The notes under the pieces: model-generated | Database searches by the model: none | Seen by the model: only the letters and a program-made list of their open reading frames with translations | What the model was told of the DNA's origin: nothing | Position numbers and translations under genes: made by a program | Part shown: positions 57,347 to 64,000 of the stretch, piece after piece | Layout: each line of letters begins with the position of its first letter | Numbering within the stretch: the first letter of the stretch is position 1 | NCBI RefSeq assembly: GCF_029855125.1 | Contig: NZ_CP123229.1 | Span: 3,392,501-3,456,500, forward strand | From: Methylocapsa sp. D3K7 | GTDB lineage: Bacteria; Pseudomonadota; Alphaproteobacteria; Rhizobiales; Beijerinckiaceae | Direction of reading: 5' to 3' | DNA: 64,000 nucleotides

Positions 57347-58505
57347 CTAATGGCCCCGCGGGATGACTCATTGAGTGGATTCCCTTGGCGGCGGTTTTCT
57401 GATTCCCTTGGCGCGGAGGATTCGCGCCATGCCATCAGCGGTGAAATTGCGAGAGGACTATTTGGCCAAGGAGCTTCGGGTGTTGGCCCGGCGCTCAAAG
57501 AACGTCAACCAGAGTCGCCGGCTGTTATCGCTGGCGGCAGTGCGGGACGGGATGGATCGGAGGGCGGCGGCCAAGATCGGCGGGATGGATCGGCAGACGC
57601 TGCGCGACTGGGTCCATCGCTTCAACGCCACCGGGCCAGAGGGCCTCATCGACAACTGGACAGAGGGCCCCGCGCCGCGCCTGTCAGCCGCGCAGTTGGC
57701 CGAGTTCGCGACAATCGTCGAGGCCGGGCCGGATCGTGAGAAGGATGGCGTCGTGCGTTGGCGCCGGGTGGACCTCAGGCGCATCATCGCCGAGAGGTTC
57801 GGCGTCGACTTCCACGAGCGCTACGTTGGAAAGCTTTTGAAGAAGCTCGGCTTCTCGCACATCAGCGCAAGGCCGCGCCATCCAGCCCAGGACGAACAGA
57901 TCGTCGAGGCGTTCAAAAAAACTTCCCGCGCGCGCTGAAGGCTCATCTCGACAAACTGCCAGAGACGACGCCGGTCGAAGTCTGGTTCCAGGACGAAGCC
58001 CGGATCGGCCAGAAGAATGGCCTCGTCCGCCAGTGGGCCAGGCGTGGAACGAGGCCAAGGCAGCCCGCCGACCAGCGCTACGACAACGCCTATCTGTTTG
58101 GCGCGATCTGCCCCGCCCGCGGCGTTGGGGCGGCCCTCGCGTTGCCTTATGCGGACACCGGCATGATGCAGCTCCATCTCGACGAAATCTCGCACAACGT
58201 CGCCAAGGGTGCGCATGCCGTCCTGCTGCTCGACAGGGCCGGATGGCACACCACCAGCCAGCTCAACGTGCCCGAAAACATCACGCCGATCTTCCTGCCT
58301 TCGCGCGCGCCGGAACTGAACCCGGTCGAGAACATCTGGCAGTATCTGCGTCAGAACTGGCTCTCAAACACCGTCTTCGAAAATTACGATGCCATCATCG
58401 ACGCAGCCTGCGCCGCCTGGCGAAAGCTCATAGCCCAGCCTGAAACAATCACATCCATCGGGATGCGAGAATGGGCTCACGTCGGTCAGTCGCTATGACC
58501 TTTGG
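57347..58505 (+). mobile_element. IS630-family insertion sequence, copy 2 (1159 bp)
   Basis: Same ends and length as 32566-33724, flanked by TA (57345-57346 and 58506-58507). Inserted about 60 bases after the SRAP remnant. Confidence 0.9.
57429..58498 (+). CDS. IS630-family transposase with programmed-type frameshift, copy 2
   Basis: The products are the same as those of copy 1: helix-turn-helix in the first frame, A7 run, then the DDE core (VWFQDEARIG, LLLDRAGWHTT, ELNPVENIWQ) in the -1 frame. Confidence 0.88.
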
Positions 58506-58554
58506 TATTATAGGCTAGGGCTGGCCCCTAGCGGATGAGCTTTGTTTGGGGCGC

Positions 58555-58704
58555 TTATGGTCCCAAGCGATCAGACATGCAATCGGGTGCGGAGCAGGCG
58601 ATGGTCCGGGCTGGGTTTGAGAAATTCAGCGGTGATGTAGCTGTATAAATTGCGATGCCGACGGCAAGCGTGATTAGAAAAACGAGTAGTTCGCGGTCGA
58701 TCAT
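58555..58704 (-). CDS. Small membrane protein (49 aa)
   Basis: MIDRELLVFLITLAVGIAIY forms one membrane span, followed by a short polar tail (SPLNFSNPARTIACSAPD). GGGGGCTGGA lies directly before the ATG. The same frame could extend to 58788 but without a better ribosome-binding site. No family recognised. Confidence 0.45.
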   Translation of the reverse strand: MIDRELLVFLITLAVGIAIYTATSPLNFSNPARTIACSAPDCMSDRLGP

Positions 58705-58967
58705 TCCAGCCCCCGCCCATTGGTCGCAGAAGCCGGAACGTGACACCATTTGCGCAGCCTGAAAGAAGTGCACGGAAAAGTGCCGCAAAAATGACTTCTG
58801 TCAAAGTAACTTCAATTTATAATTAATTATTATCTTATATCACAACGTCCAACATGTTCCAAGCAAAAAGAAGCATAAATCGGCCACGATGACACTTTTA
58901 AACTTTCATCCTCCACGAAGCCTACGAAGCAATCAAGCAACAGGGAAACCATGGGAGAGGGGCGCAG

Positions 58968-59126
58968 ATGAATGTCCTCTACTGTATAATACTCTGGTGT
59001 GTGTTTAACCTGGCCCTGCTCTGTTTGCTGTTCATCCGCCACGTGATCCGCGATTGGTTACGGAATGGAAACCGCGAAGCGATTCTCCGACGTGATTTCC
59101 GTGCTGCAAGGAAAAACATAGCCTGA
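58968..59126 (+). CDS. Small membrane protein with basic tail (52 aa)
   Basis: NVLYCIILWCVFNLALLCLL is one membrane span; the tail FIRHVIRDWLRNGNREAILRR and RDFRAARKN is strongly basic. GGGAGAGGGGCG precedes the ATG. Shape alone suggests an inner-membrane anchor. Confidence 0.5.
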   Translation: MNVLYCIILWCVFNLALLCLLFIRHVIRDWLRNGNREAILRRDFRAARKNIA

Positions 59127-59278
59127 TCTTTCACAGTCGAGTCGATTCATCGCCGCGTTCCAAAAAATCGTCATCGTGTCCGCTGGCTTTCGCAGCACCA
59201 CCTAACACACGCTGATAATTCGCGACCGTGCATTCGGGCAGAGCGCCAATCTCGACTCCGGCATAGCGGCACCGCTTT

Positions 59279-59740
59279 TTAAAGTTGCAAGATGTCTTCG
59301 ACGATGCTGTCGGCGAGCTTGCCCTCCGTGGAGGCATATGACGCCTTCAGCTTGAGCCCGATGATCGACGTAGCCCGAGTGCTGGTCAGCCAGCGGACCT
59401 CCGCGTTCAGAATTTCCAGCGCGACTGCCTCGGCTGTTTTTGCGGCCTCGAGTGCCTCGCGTGTCATGATGCTTGGCTCGCGCAAATATGCTATCTGCGC
59501 CTCGTTGCGGCGCGCGATGGCATCGTGAAAAGCCTTCTCGGCTAAATCAACCTGTTCGGCTACGGCAAAAAGCTTGGCTTCTGGCTCTATTGCCTCAACC
59601 ATTCCGATCCCCGTGCTGCCATTTTTCGCAAACCACAAAATCGAACCTTTTCTGAAAGCCCATTCGACCTGCAACAAAGCGGTGCCGAGCGCCTTCGTCT
59701 TGGACGTCCCTTCCACGAGACGGAGGTTTGCTAGGGTCAT
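59279..59740 (-). CDS. Hypothetical protein (153 aa)
   Basis: A short beta-rich start (LRLVEGTSKTKALGTALLQV, FRKGSILWFAKNGS) is followed by a helical stretch (DLAEKAFHDAIARRNEAQIAYL, REALEAAKTAEAVALEILNA) with coiled-coil character. AGGAAG precedes the ATG at 59740, better than the first in-frame start at 59761. No family recognised. Confidence 0.6.
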   Translation of the reverse strand: MTLANLRLVEGTSKTKALGTALLQVEWAFRKGSILWFAKNGSTGIGMVEAIEPEAKLFAVAEQVDLAEKAFHDAIARRNEAQIAYLREPSIMTREALEAAKTAEAVALEILNAEVRWLTSTRATSIIGLKLKASYASTEGKLADSIVEDILQL

Positions 59741-60102
59741 GGCGATCTTCCTTTCTGGCATGAGCCGGCCGATGCGGAACGAGCCGCAAGGGGTAAATTG
59801 TACATGTTTTGTTCTAATCCTGAAGTTCTTTATTTGTTCTTAATGGAGCAATTCAAAACTGAGACGCGGTCCGACCGTGGAGACAACGCCCTAGCCTGAC
59901 CGAGCGCGCCGAGGATGCGGTCAATACGTTCGGTGTGCCCCGCGCAAGCGCAGCGGCATGCAGTGAGATCGACTACGCACCACGCTTGTCGGTGTGGCTA
60001 TTGGGTTGTTGCATTGTGCCGTAATGAATTTATAACAGAAATCACTATCATTCTATAGCTATACCTTTGCTGTAAAATCCTTATTTCAAAGGAGGGCCTG
60101 GA
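59741..60102. other. Intergenic region, no gene seen
   Basis: No convincing frame. The right end is AT-rich (GAATTTATAACAGAAATC) and ends with AAAGGAGGGC, so it probably holds the promoter and ribosome-binding site of the 60103 gene. Confidence 0.45.
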
Positions 60103-60420
60103 ATGGCCATTTTAATAGCGGGAGGCATCCTATTAGGGATGATTCTTTCGCAATTCCTCAAATGGTATGCTCTTTTTCCGGTTTGCGTGTTCGCCTTTGT
60201 GCTGGCTTTTGCCGACCCCGCTCATATGAACGGCTTTCTCGGCTGGTTTATTCAGTTCGTTGCGCTGACAACGAGCCTCCAAATCGGCTATGTCATTGGC
60301 TTGTTAACGGGCTACGTCCGTCAAGCCCCCGCGCGTTCGAGGAATCCCAGCGTCCACGATCTCGACGCTACTGCGTCAAGTGACGCTGAGATCCGTAAGA
60401 ATGGCAGGAGAGCGGCATAA
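60103..60420 (+). CDS. Small membrane protein (105 aa), right copy
   Basis: Membrane spans AILIAGGILLGMILSQFL, ALFPVCVFAFVLAFA and WFIQFVALTTSLQIGYVIGLL, then a polar basic tail. AAAGGAGGGCC precedes the ATG. Resembles the 95-residue protein at 30767-31054. Unknown function. Confidence 0.68.
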   Translation: MAILIAGGILLGMILSQFLKWYALFPVCVFAFVLAFADPAHMNGFLGWFIQFVALTTSLQIGYVIGLLTGYVRQAPARSRNPSVHDLDATASSDAEIRKNGRRAA

Positions 60421-60519
60421 TTTTAATTTGCCATCTGCCGCTTCACGCCAGACGACAGAATCTCGCTATTGGCAAATTGATCCTCGAGTGATTTTTTTTA
60501 AAAATTCATTTGGCCTACG

Positions 60520-60792
60520 ATGACTGATCACGACAAACTCAAAAAGGAATTGGCTGTGGCGAATGCCACGGCAATGTTTCAAAACCTGGCAATCGTCGGT
60601 GCACTGGCCGAGTGTCATCTTGTCGACCCAACCAATATAGCAGGATGGGCCGAATTCTTCGCCACGGGGATGGAAAATAGCGCGCTAGGCGGCTCCGCCC
60701 ATTTGCAGCGCCCGCGGAAAGTAGCAGCCCGACTGCGCAACTATGCCAGACAGCTCGTGAGCATTGTGAAGACGCAAGAAAATTCGAAGTAA
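60520..60792 (+). CDS. Hypothetical protein (90 aa)
   Basis: A helical product: HDKLKKELAVANATAMFQNL, AIVGALAECHLVDPTNIAGW and RPRKVAARLRNYARQLVSIV. Last gene before the right end of the island. No family recognised. Confidence 0.5.
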   Translation: MTDHDKLKKELAVANATAMFQNLAIVGALAECHLVDPTNIAGWAEFFATGMENSALGGSAHLQRPRKVAARLRNYARQLVSIVKTQENSK

Positions 60793-60927
60793 TGCGCCTT
60801 TTAAGCTTGCCGGATCGCGTTCCGCCACATTAGCAGGCGCTTTCCCATTTCCGATTTCTGCTTACCGGGCGCTGGGTTAAATTGTTCGCCGCTGTCCGCA
60901 TTTATCCGCCGCAATCACCGCTCAAAA

Positions 60928-60947
60928 GTAAGACTAATTGTAAGACT
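60928..60947 (+). repeat. Putative integrase arm-type sites, right end
   Basis: GTAAGACT at 60928-60935 and TTGTAAGACT at 60938-60947, 12 bases apart as at the left end and preceded by ATCCGCCGCAATC. Confidence 0.6.
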
Positions 60948-61002
60948 GCTGCTGGCAGGTGAAACAAAAAGTATTTAATATCAATATATTATGCCACGTG
61001 TG

Positions 61003-61021
61003 TAGAGGATATTGATGCCGC
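61003..61021 (+). repeat. attR core, 19-bp direct repeat
   Basis: Exact copy of 10315-10333. Marks the right junction of the island. Confidence 0.93.
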
Positions 61022-61463
61022 GCTCCTCTTCGGCGGTCTTCGCATCGCGATGGATTGCGTGCAGCCGCTTATGCAAAAGCTCGGGCGAGAGCGACGTTTG
61101 CAAACCGTTCCGGTAACAGGTTTTCGGCGTCACCAGCCGCGGCGTCTTCAGCCGCGCCGCTTCGCGCTGGATGTCGGCGACCTCTTGAGTTGCAAGAAAA
61201 CCCAGCCGCTTGTCTTCCCGGACAAGGTCGGTGAAGACCTGATCGGATATGTTGCCGGCGATAGAGAGCGCGCGGGACCGCTTGCCGCCGCGCGGTGTAT
61301 GAATGAGGCGGTTGCGATTTCCCGTTTCAATAAGTTTGAACCGGGCTTGGCCGAGCAATTTTTCGATCTCGGTTTCGGGCCGATCGTTGAGGGGCCGCCT
61401 CCGTGCTGTCCGGATTGACGTGACATCACCCATCTGCGCCCCCTGTTGCCCGAAGGCTGCCAT
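61003..61463 (-). pseudogene. N-terminal part of the DUF4011-type helicase, split by the island
   Basis: 154 codons of the original gene remain: KLLGQARFKLIETGNRNRLI, DLVREDKRLGFLATQ and AKTAEEERGINILY, the usual DUF4011 opening. Beyond the repeat the frame reads TRGIIY and stops in island DNA. The rest of the gene is at 10332-6063. Confidence 0.9.
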
Positions 61464-61783
61464 GAAGCAGCCGTAATATTGCCTTGTTATGATTACTGCA
61501 GCGCAACAGTGACGTAAAGAAAGAGAATAATTTTCAATTATAATATGATGAATTGCTTATTACCAAACGGCCCGGCACATGCGGGGCGGTCAATCACCCA
61601 AAAGCGTCTGGCCCGGCGCAAACGGCCGCTTGCGGGAAGCGGATATCCCGCCTAAATGGGATCCAGAGCGCGATCCGGGCCTGGAGCTTTGGCTCTTGTC
61701 GGCATTCATGCTGTCTTGCGTGGACGGGCAGGATCCCTCTTCATTATCGGCCGTATGCATCATCCAGGACTTAAGAGAACGCC
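61464..61783. other. Intergenic region between the helicase start and prfA
   Basis: Divergent gap. The AT-rich left part (AATTTTCAATTATAATATG) probably contains the helicase promoter. A frame from 61579 runs into prfA and is not convincing. Confidence 0.4.
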
Positions 61784-62875
61784 GTGTTATCGCAATTGCC
61801 GCAAGACCAGCTCGATCTCATCTTGCGGCGTCATGCGGAACTCGTGGCGCGCCTCGCCGGGGCTCCCGAGCCTGCCGCCTATGTCGCCTTGTCGCGGGAA
61901 CTCGCGGGCCTCGAGACTGTTACCAGGGCCATCCAGGATTTTCGCGGGCAAGCCGATGAAGCCAAGGAACTCGAAGCCATGCTGGCCAACCCTGCGACCG
62001 AGGCGGAGCTACGCGGCCTTGCCGAGGAGGAGCTGCGGACGGTCCGCGCCAGGCTTCTCGAACTCGAACAGGATCTGAAGGTTGCACTTCTGCCGAAGGA
62101 CGCCGCCGACGAGAAAAACGCCATTCTTGAGATACGCGCGGGTACCGGCGGCGACGAGGCGGCGATTTTTGCCGGCGATTTGTTCCGTATGTATCAGCGC
62201 TATGCCGAGCTGAAAGGCTGGCGCGTCGAGATTTTGTCGGCGAGCGAGGGAACATCGGGAGGCTACAAGGAGATCATCGCCGAGATCGCCGGACGCGGCG
62301 TCTTCGCGCGGTTGAAATTCGAGTCCGGAACGCATCGGGTGCAACGGGTGCCGGACACCGAGACCCAGGGCCGCATCCATACCTCGGCGGCGACGGTTGC
62401 GGTGCTGCCGGAAGCCGAGGATGTGGATGTCGACATCAATGACGCGGATCTGAAGATCGACACGATGCGCGCGCAGGGCGCTGGCGGCCAGCACGTCAAC
62501 AAGACCGAATCGGCGGTTCGCATCACCCATGTGCCAACGGGAACCATCGTCTTCGTGCAGGACGAGCGTTCGCAACACAAAAATCGTGCCCGCGCCATGA
62601 TGCTTCTGCGGTCGCGTATTTTCGAGGCGCAGCGCGAGAAGCTCGATGCCGAGCGTGCCGCCGACCGACGGGCGCAGGTAGGCTCGGGGGATCGTTCAGA
62701 GCGCATCCGCACCTATAATTTTCCACAAGGCCGGCTAACGGACCACCGAATCCATCTCACTCTCTACAAGCTCGAGAAGGTCATCGCCGGCGAAGCGCTG
62801 GATGAAGTGATCGATGCGCTTGTCACGCACCACCAGGCGGCTTTGCTGGCGGCTGCGGATGGCGCTGCGGCGTGA
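61784..62875 (+). CDS. prfA: Peptide chain release factor 1
   Basis: 363 residues, GTG start. Terminates translation at UAA and UAG. The GGQ motif lies in [20 protein letters not shown]; the [20 protein letters not shown] region holds the PxT codon-recognition motif of RF1. [20 protein letters not shown] is also diagnostic. Length is normal. The stop overlaps the GTG of the next gene. Confidence 0.95.
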   Translation: MLSQLPQDQLDLILRRHAELVARLAGAPEPAAYVALSRELAGLETVTRAIQDFRGQADEAKELEAMLANPATEAELRGLAEEELRTVRARLLELEQDLKVALLPKDAADEKNAILEIRAGTGGDEAAIFAGDLFRMYQRYAELKGWRVEILSASEGTSGGYKEIIAEIAGRGVFARLKFESGTHRVQRVPDTETQGRIHTSAATVAVLPEAEDVDVDINDADLKIDTMRAQGAGGQHVNKTESAVRITHVPTGTIVFVQDERSQHKNRARAMMLLRSRIFEAQREKLDAERAADRRAQVGSGDRSERIRTYNFPQGRLTDHRIHLTLYKLEKVIAGEALDEVIDALVTHHQAALLAAADGAAA

Positions 62876-63309
62876 GGGCGTGGGCCGGCTCCTGGGCATT
62901 TTGGGCGCTGCTGTCGGCGGGATTCGCCGCACTGACCGCGATTTTCGCCAAAATCGGTGTCGAGATGATCAACTCCGATCTCGCGACATTGATCCGCACG
63001 GTCATCGTCGCTGGCGTCCTTGCGGCAATCGTGGCGGTGACCCGGCAGTATCAGCCGCTTGCGGAAATTCCAGCACGTACTTACACTTTTCTGGCCTTGT
63101 CCGGCTTTGCGACAGGAGCGTCCTGGCTTTGCTATTTCCGGGCGCTGAAACTCGGGGATGCCGCCCGCGTTGCGCCTCTCGACAAGCTTTCAATCGTGCT
63201 TGTCGCGGTATTCGGCGTCGCGTTTCTGGGCGAGCGGCTCTCGGCGCTCAACTGGCTGGGAATCGTACTCATCGGCTGCGGCGCGCTGCTCGTCGCCCAC
63301 AAGGGTTGA
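62872..63309 (+). CDS. EamA/DMT-type half-size transporter
   Basis: 145 residues with five membrane spans: [71 protein letters not shown] and [16 protein letters not shown]. One EamA domain instead of the usual two, so it probably dimerises. GTG start overlapping the prfA stop (GTGA). Substrate unknown. prfA is more often followed by prmC. Confidence 0.85.
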   Translation: MRAWAGSWAFWALLSAGFAALTAIFAKIGVEMINSDLATLIRTVIVAGVLAAIVAVTRQYQPLAEIPARTYTFLALSGFATGASWLCYFRALKLGDAARVAPLDKLSIVLVAVFGVAFLGERLSALNWLGIVLIGCGALLVAHKG

Positions 63310-63540
63310 TTAATTCCCAGGCACACGCAAGCAAATGAAGCAAACCCTAAGGGTTTCCCGGGTTATACGATCGGCGGGGTGATTTGCCGGAACCAACCAC
63401 GGCCCCGTGGGTTTGATTATCACGAAGCGGCGGCACGCTGCGCAAGACACGGCCGGCTCAGTCTTCATGCTTCAAGCTCTTCTACCGCTTAGCGTCCTTC
63501 GTGTCTCGCGGGGACTATATGCTCCGAATGGAATTCTCTC

Positions 63541-64000
63541 ATGCTCATTCGATTTGGCTATGAATTGACATTCAATTGCGTGAAGCCGACCCTGATGGTC
63601 TGTCTGCTCGACGCGCATCATGATCATGCACAAAGCATCCGCTTCGAGACGCCCTTCAAAACCTCGCCGGTCATTCCGACCGAGGTTTATGTCGATACAT
63701 TTGGCAATGGTGTCCGCCGGTTCGTGGCGCCGCCGGGCGACCTGACCGTTTGCCGTGATTCGATCATCGAGGTCAGCGGCCAGCCGGACCCCGTCAAACT
63801 CGATGCCGAGGAGATCGCGGTCGAGCGGCTGCCGAGCGACACCCTCGTTTATATGCTTGGCAGCCGTTATTGCGAAACCGACAAGCTCATGGACATTGCT
63901 TGGCAATTGTTCGGAACAACGCCGCCTGGCTGGCGCAGGGTCCAGGCAATTTGCGATTTTGTCTGCAATCATCTGACCTTTGGCTATCAATATGCCCGGG
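63541..64000 (+). CDS. Transglutaminase-like protein, cut by the window end
   Basis: The first 153 codons are present. LIRFGYELTFNCVKPTLMVC and the RFVAPPGDLTVCRDSIIEVS region match the N-terminal domain of bacterial transglutaminase-like proteins; QAICDFVCNHLTFGYQYAR is the start of the core domain before the catalytic Cys, which lies beyond the window. Substrate unknown. Confidence 0.8.
   Translation, partial: MLIRFGYELTFNCVKPTLMVCLLDAHHDHAQSIRFETPFKTSPVIPTEVYVDTFGNGVRRFVAPPGDLTVCRDSIIEVSGQPDPVKLDAEEIAVERLPSDTLVYMLGSRYCETDKLMDIAWQLFGTTPPGWRRVQAICDFVCNHLTFGYQYAR

Larger units (their letters stand above)
10315..61021. mobile_element. Integrated genomic island (about 50.7 kb) carrying an exopolysaccharide locus
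   Basis: The limits are the 19-bp direct repeats at 10315-10333 and 61003-61021. Three things support integration: the helicase gene is split exactly at the repeats and restored in frame by removing one copy with everything between; a P4-type tyrosine integrase starts about 150 bases inside the left repeat; and similar pairs of TGTAAGAC boxes lie near both ends. The cargo contains many IS elements, other recombinases and AT-rich stretches unlike the backbone. No conjugation genes are visible, so self-transfer is unlikely. Confidence 0.92.

Noticed and set aside
61579..61959. Open frame of 126 codons upstream of and overlapping prfA
   Set aside because: It overlaps the prfA coding region by about 170 bases, has no clear ribosome-binding site and its C-terminal half is a shadow of prfA.

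Overview
The window looks like a chromosomal segment of an alphaproteobacterium of the Hyphomicrobiales, plausibly Beijerinckiaceae. The backbone is GC-rich and carries an IalB-family periplasmic protein, an overlapping argD-argF pair followed by hslO, an Omp25/Omp31-type beta-barrel protein, prfA with an overlapping EamA-type gene, and a transglutaminase-like gene cut by the window end. The lineage is inferred from gene content only.

The main structure is a genomic island of about 50.7 kb (10334-61021) inside a large helicase-nuclease gene on the minus strand. Codons for the N-terminal 154 residues lie at 61463-61003 and the remainder at 10332-6063. A 19-bp direct repeat, TAGAGGATATTGATGCCGC, sits at both junctions (10315-10333 and 61003-61021). 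Joining the halves through one repeat copy restores an uninterrupted frame of about 1571 codons. A P4-type tyrosine integrase lies just inside the left end, and similar pairs of TGTAAGAC boxes lie near both ends.

Island left part (10.3-25.4 kb): integrase, small DNA-binding and unknown genes, a truncated serine recombinase, a module of one unknown gene, one helix-turn-helix gene and two overlapping tyrosine recombinases, a TetR regulator, a decayed IS630 element and two same-length 1511-bp IS3-like elements.

Island centre (25.8-54.5 kb): an exopolysaccharide locus. It holds two secreted GH16 glycanases (one near each edge), an O-acyltransferase with an SGNH domain, a methyltransferase, a Wzc/ExoP chain-length protein with a small secreted partner, a priming phosphoglycosyl transferase, a WecG/TagA transferase, two MOP-type membrane proteins (Wzx candidates), four further glycosyltransferases, a Wzy polymerase and a Tat-type GH10 glycanase. 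This is close to a full Wzx/Wzy set. IS5-family elements (one nested in another) and an IS630 element interrupt it. Several upstream regions share an AT-rich TTGACA-type box.

Island right part (54.5-61 kb): a PAS-LuxR regulator, several small unknown or membrane genes, a frameshifted SRAP (YedK) remnant and a second IS630 copy. Three protein families (GH16, an 80-residue VHIDLDR family and a roughly 100-residue membrane family) occur once on each side of the polysaccharide core, suggesting a duplicated module.
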